Source: Symbiodinium natans (taxonomy: Eukaryota > Sar > Dinophyceae > Suessiales > Symbiodiniaceae). Taken from it: a DNA stretch of 64,000 bases. Numbering within the stretch: the first letter of the stretch is position 1; every line of letters starts with the position of its first letter. This document shows positions 32,678 through 42,739 of this stretch, in pieces. A model generated the notes under the pieces. That model saw only the letters and a list, made by a program, of their open reading frames with translations, was not told the DNA's origin and made no database searches. The stretch spans positions 74,501 through 138,500 of the forward strand of contig CAJNDS010000990.1 of NCBI GenBank assembly GCA_905221605.1, written 5' to 3'. The position numbers were made by a program, and so were the translations under genes.

Positions 32678-33110
32678 TGGCCTTTTTTTTGGGGAGGGGG
32701 TTGGGGGGGCTTGGGAGGTTTTGGGCCTGGAGGGTTTGGGGGGGATTTGGGTTGGGGGGAGGTTGGGCGGGGTTGCGGGGGTTTTGCTGTTTGGGGGGTG
32801 GGGGGGGGGGGGGGCGGGTTTTGTTTTGTTGTGTTTTTTTTGGGGTGGGGGGGGGGGGGGGGTTGTGTTTTTTTTTGGGCGGGTTAGGGGGGGGGGGGTT
32901 TGGGGAAGGGTTTAGGGTGGGTTTTGGGTGGTGTTTTCTGGGGGTTTGAGGCGGGTTTTTTTGGGGAGGGTTCGGGGAAAGTTGGGGGGGGCTTTTGGGG
33001 GTTTTGGGTGCGAGGGTTTTGGGAAGGGGTTTGAGGGGGGGGTTTTGGTGTTGTTTTTTTTTTGGGGGGGTTCGGGGGGCGGGTTTTGGTGGTGTCTACA
33101 CACACGAACA
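32678..33110 (+). repeat. G-rich low-complexity tract
   Basis: Over 400 bases of GGGGTTTGGG-like sequence, with runs of up to 14 G and almost no C. A purine tract of GAGAGAAAG/AAAGAAAG type follows to 33,240. Open frames here are compositional. It could form G-quadruplexes. Confidence 0.85.
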
Positions 33111-33378
33111 AAATGGACACAAAGAGAGAAAGCGAGAGAGTGAGAGGGACCCCCAGGCCCCCAGACATCAAGGAAAGAACAAAGGAAAGAAAGAAAGAAA
33201 CAAACAAAAAGACAGAAAGAGAGAAAGAGAGAAAGAAACAACCTGCAACTCCCAAACCCTAAACTCTAATCCACTCCCGAAACCCTGAACCCTCAGCCGA
33301 CTTCGGGTTTGAAGTGTTAAGGGTGCGTCAAGACCCGGGGACAGCGGCGATTGGAGCCTATGAGGAAAGGTTGGCAAT

Positions 33379-33930
33379 TCACGAGCCACTCAAGTTGCTC
33401 AAATTTTGCAACTCTTTGCAGTTGGCAGTATGTAGCCCTGCCACTTTCCAGTGAATGACATTTGCCCAAGTCTGCCGGTGTGCAGATCGGGCCACCTTCG
33501 CGATGATCCCGTTGAGGGATTCATCCCTATAGGTGCTGTAGATGCGAGGGTTCCCCTTTTGAAGGGATCGCTGAATCAAGTGAAACAGCAAGTGACACTT
33601 CGGTTTCAGCACTCCTCCTGCCCGTCTGTACAGTACTAAAAAACGCACATAATGATTCCACAAGTCTTGGCACTGCAAACGGCTCAGGGTTCGGGACCCC
33701 ACCTGCAAGACAGAGTCCATGTCTAGTGCAGCTCGCGCCGACGAGCAGAGCAGGGATGCTGTGCGGGCTCTGGCATTGTCAAGCATGGCAAACTCCTGCT
33801 CATGTTTGCCGAAGAGCCAAACAACGAATTTCAAGAGACCTCGTGACTCCCCAGCCTTGGCGTTGAGGTTGTATGTTTCCTCGTTGCCAATCATGCCCAG
33901 TGTCAGGTTCCAGACCTCATTATCTCCAGG
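33379..33930 (-). CDS. Transposase-like gene, last exon
   Basis: On the minus strand this exon carries KPKCHLLFHLIQRSLQ and STYRDESLNGIIAKVA, the K-x-H-x-x-x-H and D-E-x-L-N blocks of a transposase-like domain very common in dinoflagellate gene models. The frame opens upstream of the first Met with PGDNEVWNLTLGM. A TTTAGGG-containing segment at 33,935-33,957 separates it from the preceding exon. The short candidate intron GTTTAGGG...CAAG does not keep the frame exactly, so the junction is unresolved. The exon ends at a TGA near 33,379. Confidence 0.65.
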   Translation of the reverse strand, partial: PGDNEVWNLTLGMIGNEETYNLNAKAGESRGLLKFVVWLFGKHEQEFAMLDNARARTASLLCSSARAALDMDSVLQVGSRTLSRLQCQDLWNHYVRFLVLYRRAGGVLKPKCHLLFHLIQRSLQKGNPRIYSTYRDESLNGIIAKVARSAHRQTWANVIHWKVAGLHTANCKELQNLSNLSGS

Positions 33931-33956
33931 GCTTGAGGGGAAAAAACCCTAAACCT

Positions 33957-34590
33957 TTATAGCAAAGTCCCGGAAGAAAATCTTTCCATATGGTTCCATG
34001 TCGCCTCTGTCCCCTTCTGACGCCACTCGGGATCCGTGTTTCGAATCTCCTTGTAGAATTGAAACAGTTCGGCTTTGATTGCAAGCAAGCTCATCTCCTT
34101 TCTGTCTGCAGCAGCCAATTGAGTGGTTCTGGGAGCCCACAAGCCACAGTCCATGCAGAAGTGCAGTGACAAGCTCACAAGCTGCTGCAAAGGTCCCAAG
34201 TGCCAGGCGTGCATAATGTCTATGGCCCAGGTATCGAGGGTGACACCATGTAGACGAAATAGCGGGCACATGTGTGTGAGCCTCGCATCTTCAGGACCGA
34301 CCCAGAAGCATGCCTTGAAGGGTGTAGCGACATATTCAAAGCTTGCCACGTCGGCCAGTTGCGATGTGGGCTCCAGTCGCGAACCTTTGCAAAGACCGAG
34401 CTCTGGAAGGCTCGTTGTGAGAACACGGCCTCGAAGCTTTTTGTTGTAGACCAGGTTTCGAGTCACAAGGCGCTGCAGTCGTGAATCACTGATCAGTACT
34501 TCCTTGACTGATGGGGCTTCGGGCGCTTCGGGCTTCAGTTCCAAGGGTAAAACCACATTACAGACTTCACACCTGCTAGTATACCAACTC
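33957..34590 (-). CDS. Transposase-like gene, core exon
   Basis: Reads SVKEVLISDSRLQRLVTR, then LCKGSRLEPTSQLADVAS, then TWAIDIMHAWHLGPLQQL. The last block (D-x-M-H-x-W-x-L-G) resembles the Asp-containing core motif of Tnp2-like transposases. The N-terminal junction with the previous exon involves a -1 frame change near 34,580 with GTATACTAGCAG at the border, which could be a splice or an indel. Confidence 0.65.
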
Positions 34591-34935
34591 AGGGGCCTTT
34601 GTGAACTTGCGAACATCCTGCCAGTAGTCTTCCATAGTGTACTTCTCATAGGGCAGATAGTCCAAGGAAGCACGATCGTAACAGTCTTCGTACAGTTGGG
34701 TTTGGTTGATCCTACATAGAGGGCAAGGGTGTTGGCCATGCGACCAGAACCTTTGCCCCGACACCTCAAGCCAGGCTGGCCAGTCACTCTGTATGTCCAG
34801 CACAAAGTAGCGATCAGCTATTTTTTGGAAGTCCTCAACCCAGGCATCCAGCAAAGGAAACAGGCTGCACCAGCCCCGACACCCACAGCGACACATATCT
34901 TCGGACCCTTAGAGTCTCGAATGCAGAAGTGTATT
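34570..34935 (-). CDS. Transposase-like gene, zinc-motif exon
   Basis: After TTTCAG the minus strand reads HFCIRDSKGPKICRCGCR and then GWCSLFPLLDAWVEDF. The CRCGCRGWC block is typical of dinoflagellate transposase-like proteins. Further on it has HPCPLCRINQTQLYED, a C-x-x-C pair, so this part probably binds zinc. The intron to the next exon upstream (34,936-35,110) contains CCCTAAA repeats. Confidence 0.65.
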
Positions 34936-35111
34936 GTCTGAAAGAAACAAAAAGTCTGAGGCCCCTAAACCCTTATTGTCCGAAAGGAAAGACTCCAGGC
35001 CCCTAAACCCTAAACCCTAAAGCCTGAGCCCGAAACCAAAAGCCCCTAAGCGCACCCCAAACCCTAACCCATAAGCCTGGGCAACTGAGACTTCGACTGA
35101 GTAGGAAAGAT

Positions 35112-35689
35112 AAAAATTTTTGCCCTGACAAGATGTCCGTCACATAAAAACCAGTGAAGCTGTCGTGGACGGAGTACTGCACACCATCCCAATAGAGAGC
35201 AACCGGCCGGGGAGCAAACCCAGGCATCGCATTCCGAACAGCAGGGTGGACATCGTAGCAGGGAAGCCCCACTAAGCTCTGAGTGTCAGCATGTTGCAAA
35301 ATCTCTGGGATCTCCACGAATTTTTTGAAAAGAGTAGAAGGCATCACCACCGGCACGGGCTCCAGGACTCTTCTGGCCTCCCTCTTAATGTACAAGGGTG
35401 TTCGGACAAGAGTCATGTCTGGTTCGGGGAAGGACTTGCCTGCATGCAGGTGGACATGCCGGTGACCATGCGCTGTGGCCTGTTCCGGATCCAGAGCAAG
35501 GTCAGCCACCCCGGTCCCTCCAGCTTCTGTGACCCAATGGGAGATTAAGGCCACATCAGCACCAGAAAGCCCACCCGAAAAGAATCGATCAAGTAAGAGC
35601 TGTCGGAGCTCCTCGCTACCATGTTGGCGTTGGGCTTTCAAGGGGTCTTCTGGGCTTCTTTCCCTCTCTGCCGCCCTAGCCCTCTTCAT
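35112..35689 (-). CDS. Transposase-like gene, N-terminal exon
   Basis: Opens with an ATG at 35,689 (MKRARAAERERSPEDPL). It carries PVALYWDGVQYSVHDSFT and GFYVTDILSGQ, the D-G-V-x-Y and G-F-Y-x-T-D blocks that precede the CRCGCRGW block in related proteins. The frame then runs into CCCTAAA DNA, marking the intron. The exon at 35,690-35,925 is open just upstream and could be joined instead of starting here. Confidence 0.6.
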
Positions 35690-35925
35690 GACTCAGCCTC
35701 ATGTAAGCGGTGCAGCAAAGCACATGCAGAGGTACATGCTTGTCTTCGCAACCCTTCCATTGTGCAGAGGCTTGCACAAGGCTTCCATATTTTTCGAACA
35801 CCGCCACACTCGAAAGCATTCATGACTCGCACCACAGGGCCTAGGATCTTTCCCCGCCCAGGCTCGAGGCGAAGGTCACGAAACCCGACCAGAGCAAGCT
35901 TTGCATGCTCGTACACCCCAGACTC
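35690..35925 (-). CDS. Upstream exon of the transposase-like gene
   Basis: The minus strand reads VYEHAKLALVGFRDLRLE and then RGKILGPVVRVMNAFECG and more, to a stop just before the ATG at 35,689. It is protein-like and in line with the gene. Its role is unknown. Confidence 0.45.
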
Positions 35926-35945
35926 AGAAACAGTCGTGGCGATAT

Positions 35946-36090
35946 CCTTCTACTCTAGGACTCTAGGTCACCCTTGGAAACACTCCTCGCCTTGGCCTTT
36001 GCCTTTCGCTTGGGGGCTTTCGGGGTCAGAGGCGACTCGGCCGTCTCCATCGCCTTGTTCATGCCCTCGAGTTTGCAGGCCAGCAGGTTC
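35946..36090 (-). CDS. Lys-rich exon of the transposase-like gene
   Basis: The minus strand reads MNLLACKLEGMNKAMETA and then SPLTPKAPKRKAKAKARS. The helix followed by a basic tail could be DNA-binding or a nuclear signal. The preceding intron (36,120-36,480) is full of TTTAGGG and TTCAGGG words. Confidence 0.45.
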
Positions 36091-36099
36091 ATCCTGAGA

Positions 36100-36500
36100 C
36101 ATGGGGCAAGGCGGGGTTCAAGCTTGAGGATTTAGGGTTTACTTAGGCTTTAGACTTTAGGGCTTAGGGTTTAGGGTTAAGGCTTTAGGTTCAGGGTTAA
36201 GGGTCTAGGCTTCTTAGGGTTTGGGTAGGCTTTACGGTTTACTGTTCAGGGTTCAGGGTTTAGGCCTTAGGCTTAAACCTTCACGGTTTAAGGTTCAGGC
36301 TTTAGGCTTTCGGGTTCGAGGTTCAGGGTTTAACCTTTGTAGGGCTTAGGCTTTACAGGGTCCCGGCCTTAGGGTTTAGGCTTCAGGGTTTGGGCTTCAG
36401 GGTTTAGGCTTTCCGGTTCGGGGTTTGGGGCCTATGGGGTTTAGGGGGTTGATATGTGGCCTCGGAACTATGAACCATGTACCTCGAGGGCTGTAGGTTA
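36100..36500. other. Telomere-word intron inside the DNA transposon
   Basis: About 400 bases of degenerate TTTAGGG, TTCAGGG and CTTTAGG words between two coding exons. This shows that the repeat occupies introns within a mobile gene as well as host DNA. Confidence 0.7.
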
Positions 36501-36524
36501 AGGTTCAGCTTCAGGGTTTGAACA

Positions 36525-37316
36525 ACAGACAAGGGTCTGCTGACAGACAGCGCCACAACGATCCACGAAGACGGTCAAGAAGCTGTGGTAGTTGTCCTTG
36601 TAGTTCTTCTTCATGTTCTTGCTTGCCACCGGTGAAATAGCAGTAAGCCTGAGCTCGTTGACAAACTCCGACAGATCATCCCCAGCTGCCGGGCACAAGC
36701 AGCCTTTGAAGTTTTCCTGCAAGGTCGCGAACTCTTCCAGCAAAGGCTTTGCCCAGGCATACTGGGCAGGGCAGCTCTCCACCTGGGCCTGGAACTTCTC
36801 CATCACCTGACAGGCTCGCTGCTCCAAGCACAACATGTCCTTGCTCTTCTTCTCCACTTCGCGATTGCGCTTGTTGACAGCGGAGGAGCTGGCCTTTTTC
36901 CTCTCCACTGCACCCTCCTCCTTTGGCAACTTGGCAGCCTTCGGCTTCTTCCCAGGCTTGTCGCCTGTCTCAGCACCAACCACTTCAGCCTCGGCCCTTC
37001 GCTTTCGCGATGGCATCGCATCCTCACCAGGCAGCTCTTCGATTCCCGGAACCGAGACCTGCATCTCGGCCCAGCCAGCGAGGCCTTGGGGGCTTCCCTC
37101 CACATCGGAGATTTCCACGGACTCCATGGGGAGGTTGTGGCTGATGGCGTATTTCCGGATTGCTTTCAGCCTGTAGGATTCAAGCTTGAAAGTTTCGGAG
37201 TTGTCACACTGCTCGACCACCTCTTGCCAATCCTCCGACGTACTCGAACAAGTCAGTCGCTCGACCAGGAGGTAGGTCTCGGCATCGGTCCAAGCATTGT
37301 GCTCCACGAAGACGTC
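36525..37316 (-). CDS. Transposon exon: charged, helical protein
   Basis: CCACAG precedes DVFVEHNAWTDAETYLLV on the minus strand, a clear acceptor. About 260 residues follow: an N-terminal globular part, then a Lys-rich stretch (SRKRRAEAEVV, KPGKKPKAAKLPKEEG), then a helical Cys-containing part. The lysine clusters suggest nuclear localisation or nucleic-acid binding. No named family is recognised. It probably belongs to the same transcript as the exon at 37,400-37,851. Confidence 0.6.
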
Positions 37317-37399
37317 CTGTGGCACACATATGCACAAAGACTTAAGAGGTTAACTTCAGTCAGGACCGCTACAGAGCACCTAAGTCCACCCTCTACATA

Positions 37400-37851
37400 A
37401 ACCAGTCCTTGAACTTCTGGCACATGGCGATGTAGTTCCTTGCCTGTCTCTGGGCCTCCGGCTGCTCCGCTCCACCAAAGTGGACCCGAAGCTGCAACTC
37501 AGATTTCCAGCAACCCACCTCGCTCTGCTTGGTGCTCTGTGTGATCGAGCGAACACGGCGTCTCAGGACGGAGTCGAAATCACGACTGACTGCCCAGGCC
37601 ATTCGCCACTTCTTTTTCAAATCCTCCGTGAGCCACTTGTAGATGTTTTTCGCCATCGGTTTCTTCACGAACTGGCGGCCCATCTGCTGTGCGATCGGGC
37701 CCCGGGCTGTCATGTCCAGTCCCTTGCATGCCCAGAACTCCAAGCCCTCGTCACTCTTCGCCACGGTCTCCGGGGTCACGGCCCCGACTTCCAGCCCGTG
37801 GTGCTCGGCATACTGCTGGACAGCTCGTTCTTTGGTGGCGACACACATCTC
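37400..37851 (-). CDS. Transposon exon: helical protein
   Basis: TTCCTGCAG precedes EMCVATKERAVQQYAEHH. The exon reads through about 150 codons, helical and basic (KNIYKWLTEDLKKKWRMA), to a TAG near 37,393, before which GTTTATG offers a donor. The upstream intron (37,852-38,100) contains TTTAGGG arrays in both orientations. Confidence 0.6.
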
Positions 37852-38101
37852 CTGCAGGAAATTAAGGGTTCAGGACCGGGGTTTCGGATGTAGGGTCCGG
37901 GGTTAAGGTTTTTGGGTTTGGTGAGTTCAGTGTGTAAAGGGTTTAGGGTTTAGGGTTTGGGGAGTTTAGGGTTTCAAGGGTTTAGGGTTTGGGCACAAAA
38001 GTCTACAGCCAGCACAGCTGGACCCCCCCTCCTTCGGAGAACCCTAAACCCTAAACCCTAAACCCTAAACCCTAAACCTTAAACCCTAAACCCTTAAGAG
38101 G

Positions 38102-38196
38102 TCTCCTTCTTCTCTTCTGGCAGCTGCTTCTGCGGTGTGGCCACAGGGCGGGCTGGTGCTGCAGGCAAGGAGGCCTGCTCGGGGGACACGACTGCA
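38102..38196 (-). CDS. Transposon micro-exon
   Basis: The minus strand reads VVSPEQASLPAAPARPVA and then TPQKQLPEEKKE. It is Pro/Ala-rich and probably disordered. Telomere-type repeats on both sides act as introns. Confidence 0.5.
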
Positions 38197-38290
38197 ACCC
38201 CTACACCCTAAACCCTAGACCCTGAACCCTAAACCCTACACCCAACACCCCACACCCCAAACCCTTTTCTCGAACCCCAAACCCTTAAAC

Positions 38291-38384
38291 CCTCTAGCGG
38301 GGAATACACGATGGCCTTGTCCGGATCGGCCATCACCAGCTGCTGGGAGGACTCGGAAGGCTTGGGAGTGTCTTCGGGTGCCAT
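38291..38384 (-). CDS. Transposon first exon with ATG
   Basis: The ATG at 38,382-38,384 opens MAPEDTPKPSESSQQLVM and then ADPDKAIVYSPLE, ending GAGG before GTTTAAGGG. This is a convincing first exon for the minus-strand gene running to about 33.4 kb. Confidence 0.5.
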
Positions 38385-38439
38385 CACGAAAAGTTAACTT
38401 GGTACAGGCAGTCACACAACCCCTTTTAAGTAGAACTGC

Positions 38440-38845
38440 CAAAACTTGAGCCACCTCGATGGAATTACGGCAGCGGGTGGGGCTCATCGCACCCTCATCG
38501 GCCCTCAGGGTGGCCACGGGGAGGCCTCATTGGGGGCTCTTCGGGTCTTCTGGCTTGACTTCAATATTCGGGATTGGGTTTTGCGGGGGGGCCTCATTGG
38601 GGGCTCTTCGGTACGGCCCCGCTGCCCCCTCATCGACCCCTCCTCGCTCCAAATTCCGGGCCTCATTGCTACCTCGTCGGGAGATTCCTTTTGAAACTAA
38701 TATACGGAGATACCGGGAAAATAGGGGCCTCATCGGCCCCTCATCGGGAAACCGCGGGTGCCCCTCATCGCACCCGTTTTCTTTAAAACTAATGGTTTCT
38801 ATTGTATTTTCTTTAAAACTAATGGTATCTATTGTTTTTCTAGAG
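38440..38845. repeat. Internal repeats: CCTCATCG words and 30-bp tandem
   Basis: GGCCTCATTGGGGGCTCTTCGG occurs twice about 60 bases apart among many CCTCATCG words. TTTTCTTTAAAACTAATGGT occurs twice in tandem at about 38,778-38,826. It lies upstream of the transposase-like gene and could be a promoter or transposase-binding region. Confidence 0.6.
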
Positions 38846-38851
38846 GGACCG

Positions 38852-38984
38852 AGCAGACCCTGGAAAGGTTCCAAAAATTAGATCCCACCATGGGTTCTTT
38901 AGGTGTAGTCTAAATTAGAAATAAGAAAATAAAGCCCAGATGCATAAGTGGTTCCAATTTTTGGATCCTTTCAAGGGTCTGCTT
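38852..38984. mobile_element. MITE-like element inside the DNA transposon
   Basis: The inverted ends are AGCAGACCCTGGAAAGGTTC on the left and AGCAGACCCTTGAAAGGATC from the right, both continuing CCAAAAATT. The AAAGGATCCAAA word also occurs next to the large transposon's left end, so the two may be related. Confidence 0.65.
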
Positions 38985-39104
38985 ACCACACCAGCTAGTC
39001 GAGAAACCCTGTAAGCTTGAACCGTTAACCGTCAACTCGAAATTCGTGGAGGCTTGCAGAGTCAGAACCTTGGCCACATCTGCGACTGATCTTCATTTTA
39101 CAGC

Positions 39105-39262
39105 GGGGTTTAGGGTTTAGGATTTAGGGTTAGGGTTTAGGGTTTAGGGTTTAGGGTTTAGGGTTTAGGGTTTAGGGTTTAGGGTCTAGGGTCTAGGGTC
39201 TAGGGTCTAGGGTTTAGGGTTTAGGGTTCAGGGTTTGGGCTTTGGGTTTAGGGTTTAGGGCT
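39105..39262. repeat. TTTAGGG array with CTAGGG variants
   Basis: About ten TTTAGGG units, then four TCTAGGG, then variants. Confidence 0.9.
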
Positions 39263-39525
39263 GTCTGGGATTGCTGTACATGTCCGAAAGAAGAAGATCG
39301 AGGGATGACTGCAGCTTTGTTTTTCGACCAACCCGCTGCATGATACTGATTGGAATCAATCAGCTAATTGCTCTATCTATACGAGACCTGACACATGTCG
39401 GCCCCCGAGGCTTTTGGAGATCGTTCCGGAGGATGCCAGAGGAATATAAAGAGAACATCAGACAACTACTTTCTTGAAAGGTCAGGCCCCCTTTCAAAGC
39501 ACCTCCGAGACCGAGACCATGGGGC

Positions 39526-39888
39526 CTAGACACCACGTCCAGAGCCCTTCTCGCCTCGCTTCCACGCTTTGTGACAGGCTGCACAGGAATGATGGTGTGC
39601 ACTTTCACCCGACATACTAAAACATGAAGCAGACCTGGTGCAATATGCTGCTTGGCAATAAGAGCACCAGGCCTTTCGGGTCCGGAGCGAATGGTCGAGA
39701 GCTTGCTCGCGCGCGGAAGCAGCAGCTTCCCGGGCAGCCAGCGACAACTCACGGTCTCTCAAGGCACTCTGTTGCCTCAGGAGGTCTTCTTCACGAACAG
39801 CCACTGCCCTCTCTCGCTGAGCCACACTGGCCTCGCGATGTGGTAGAGACCAGGCATCGTCCAAGGACAGAAGACTCTGGGAGGCCAT
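39526..39888 (-). CDS. Coiled-coil protein with Cys/His end
   Basis: The ATG at 39,886-39,888 opens MASQSLLSLDDAWSLPHR. Residues of about 20-70 are Arg/Glu/Ala/Gln-rich and strongly coiled-coil (VREEDLLRQQSALRDREL). It then has WCSYCQAAYCTRSASC and, further on, HHHSCAACHKAW, a C-x-x-C plus C/H pattern that probably binds zinc. It ends at a TGA at 39,526, or continues by splicing. It is the middle one of the transposon's minus-strand genes. The function is unknown. Confidence 0.55.
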   Translation of the reverse strand: MASQSLLSLDDAWSLPHREASVAQRERAVAVREEDLLRQQSALRDRELSLAAREAAASAREQALDHSLRTRKAWCSYCQAAYCTRSASCFSMSGESAHHHSCAACHKAWKRGEKGSGRGV

Positions 39889-40389
39889 CACAGCTTAGGC
39901 GCGAGGAGGGGGGCTTGGTGCCCAGAGGAACAAATAGGGGCCTCAAAGCTTCGATCGTCGGTAGCAAAATGCGGAGAGCCAGAAAGAAGGGAGGTGAGAG
40001 GGAGGAACACCGACAGAACAACCCCACATCCTAGACCCCAAACCCGACAGCCTAAAGGACATTCACCAAAGCCAAAAGCAGAAACCCTTCGAAACAACAA
40101 AGCCCTTAAAAACCACAAGCAGTCCAGTTTTTTACTCTCAAAACAGATCCTAAACCCCATTAAACCCTTTTTCTAATTTCTATTTTCAATTTCGATGCTT
40201 TTTTTTTCGTTTGCTCGTTAATGTGTAGGATTTTCCGACATTTGAGGGGGAAAAAAACCTCAACCGGAAGAGAGAGAAAGAGAGCTTGCAGGCTTAGGGT
40301 TAAGGGTTCAGGGTTTAGGGTTTAGGGGGAAGTAGAGGCCCTAAAGCCTAAACCCTAAACCCTAAACCCTAAACCCTAAATCCTAAACC

Positions 40390-41460
40390 CTAAATCCTAA
40401 ATCCTAAACCCTTACAGAACCCTCCCGAATCCCTACTCCTCTTAGCACACGTCCTGCGGAGCCCAATGACCACTTGCAGCACCCTAATTTTCCACAACGA
40501 CAGGCACGAACCGGGATACTGAAGAGCTTCCACAAAGAAGAGCTCCACACGTGTGAGGATTGAAACTTCAGGGTAGAAAGCGGGTATGGTCGGGCAGAGG
40601 GACTGTGTAGGCCACATGCTGGTACATGCTGGAGCACAAAACCTTTGTGAAAGGGAGCTGAAGAGCCTATACACAGACTCGCATGGAATCTACATGGGCA
40701 GCACGGGCTGGGTGTCCATTGTCTCCAGAGTCTGTCCTGGAGGTGGGACGAAGATCCGCGCTGGCTCGGTCTCCGGGACTTCCTGGGTGTCCTGCAGGGT
40801 CTCTGGTATCGCCTCAGGCAGAGGCTTCGCACGGGAGAGCTTGGCAACCTCGTATCCAGGGGGGATTTCCTGTCGAACGGGAAGGTCGTCCATGTGTTGG
40901 ATGATCATAGAGATGAGGTCCTTGTGCGGGCGAACACAGTCCTGTAGCTCCGAAATCCTGAGCAGCCATGTGCCGGAGGTGACATAGCCGATCACTTCCT
41001 CTCTGCGGCTTCTGAGATCCTGGGCCAGCAAAGTTCCTGTAGCCAGTTCCATAAGCAGCTGCTTGATTACCACCATCAGAACCCAGGTTGGAAAGCCATC
41101 TTTCACTACTATTTGCAGCTTCTGACGCCACGTAGTCCTGCCCTTCTCAGAAGTCTCCCATGCAAGAAGTGAGACAATGTCGTTCCTTTTGTTTTGCTTC
41201 TTGTACTGCACCTTGTATGCAACATTGTCTACTCCTGTCTTCTGCTGCTCAGACAGCATGTCTTCCACAAAGGGATCTGTGGTCCCTTCACACACACCCT
41301 CGCCTGACCCAGAAGCGGCCTGCTGCTGCTTCTCGGCAGCTGGCTTCGCTGCAGTCTTCGTGGGAGCCGGCTGCGAGTCTTGGGTACTCAGATCCTCCTT
41401 GGCAGCATTCAAAGTTTGGTCGGCTTTTGGAGGGCTGGAAGGGAGGGGTTTAGGGTTTAA
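40390..41460 (-). CDS. Transposon protein with in-frame TAG
   Basis: The minus strand is open from PPKADQTLNAAKEDLST through KWxxx-type globular sequence (TTWRQKLQIVVKDGFPTW, VTSGTWLLRISELQDC) to TQPVLPM. A single TAG at 40,687-40,689 follows, and the same frame then continues with VYRLFSSLSQRFCAPACT for about 90 more codons. The TAG is either the true stop with a chance open frame after it, or a nonsense mutation. The preceding exon lies beyond the repeat tract at 41,450-41,560. The family is not recognised. Confidence 0.5.
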
Positions 41461-41560
41461 GGGTTTTAGGGTTTTAGGGTTTTAGGGTTTTAGGGTTTTA
41501 GGGTTTTAGGGTTTTAGGGTTTTAGGGTTTTAGGGTTTAGGGTTTAGGGGTCAGGGTTTA
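41457..41560. repeat. TTTTAGGG (8-mer) array in transposon intron
   Basis: Eight to ten units of GGGTTTTA, the same variant as at 17,342-17,594, separating two coding exons of the DNA transposon. Confidence 0.85.
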
Positions 41561-41594
41561 GGGCTTAGGGTTTAGGTTTGAAGCTTTAGGGTTT

Positions 41595-42050
41595 AAGGAA
41601 AGGGGTCTTGCAGTCTACGTGAGATCCTTGGAGGAAAATGCCCTGTTGGCCCTGTATAGTCAAATACTTGTGGTTCCAGGGGACACACATGACATCAACA
41701 AATATTACACAGAGGCTAAGACAGTCGAGGCTCTTGCAGCAAGTGTGGCACGATGACAGCCATGCCATCTGAAAAACAGCACTCAACTGGATCTGTGCTT
41801 TGCTTCTTCACATCTCTGCTTGGTAGAAAAGACCACTCCACAGGACCCCGAGCCTTGGGGCCCAGAATGGCTTTGCGCCAAACCCGACCCGTAGCAGCAT
41901 CATATCCGTGCTCGTACTGATCCAAGCTGGGGGGGCCAGGGGCACTCTTGGGGACGGTAAGTGGCTCCACAGGAGCCACTTGCTCGGTTGGAGCAGCAAC
42001 CATCGGAGGGTCCTGGAGGGGTGGGGTGTCGACTTGGCTTTGGTCGCCTC
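41595..42050 (-). CDS. Transposon exon(s), unknown protein
   Basis: The minus strand reads QTGGDQSQVDTPPLQDPP, then VAAPTEQVAPVEPLTVPK, then DQYEHGYDAATGRVWRKA and on to a stop at 41,716. A second frame continues with DVMCVPWNHKYLTIQGQQ to about 41,600. A splice or frame change near 41,760 probably joins them. The Pro/Ala-rich N-terminal part is followed by a compact domain. The family is not recognised. Confidence 0.45.
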
Positions 42051-42149
42051 CGGTTTGTTGGAGGGGAGAAAGGGTTATACCTTACACATTGCTGTTGGTG
42101 GGCTACAGACTTCTGAGGTTCAAAGAACGGGGAGTCGATGTTCGGGCCC

Positions 42150-42303
42150 AGACCCTAAACCCTCAACCCAAAACCCTAAACCCTACAGTAAACCCGAAAC
42201 TCTAAACCCTAAACCCCAAACCCTCAACCCTAAACCCTAGACCCTAGACCCTAAACCCTAAACCCCTAAACCCTAAACCCTAAACCCTAAACCCTAAACC
42301 CTT
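42150..42303. repeat. CCCTAAA array in transposon intron
   Basis: CCCTAAA units with a few CCCTAGA variants between two coding exons of the DNA transposon. Confidence 0.85.
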
Positions 42304-42304
42304 A

Positions 42305-42422
42305 ACGTCAACACCCTGCAGTTTCATGACCCCAGGCTCCAAAGAAGGCGGCTGCACGGCTGGAGCCAACGAAGCCGAGGTCGAGGTCGTAGCTGAGTCC
42401 AGCTCGCTTCCTGCTCCAGTTT
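42305..42422 (-). CDS. Transposon micro-exon
   Basis: The minus strand reads SELDSATTSTSASLAPAV and then QPPSLEPGVMKLQGVD. It is polar and probably disordered, bounded on one side by the CCCTAAA array. Confidence 0.4.
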
Positions 42423-42739
42423 AGACTTTTGGGCTGGGGGGTTATTGTTTGGGGAGTTTGGGGTTTCGGGACTTTCGGCTTTAGAGACTTTAGGGTTTAG
42501 GGAGTTCGGGGTTCCAGCTCTACATTAAATGCAACCCGAATGCTGCCTTGCGAGACAGAGGCCAACAATGCAAGAGTGTGTGTAGGAGGTCCAACATCCC
42601 AAGCACCATCATCTTCGTCACTTCCGAAGGTATCCTCATGTGTCTACTTTAAAGGATGGAAGCGGCGACCTCTAAAACTTTAGGGTTCTTGTAGCAAGAA
42701 AAGTTTTGCAGTATCTGATATGGCAAGTAACAGAGAAGA

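Noticed and set aside
32618-33255. Overlapping frames rich in Gly/Phe or Pro/Lys
   Set aside because: Compositional artefact of a G-rich and then GA-rich tract.
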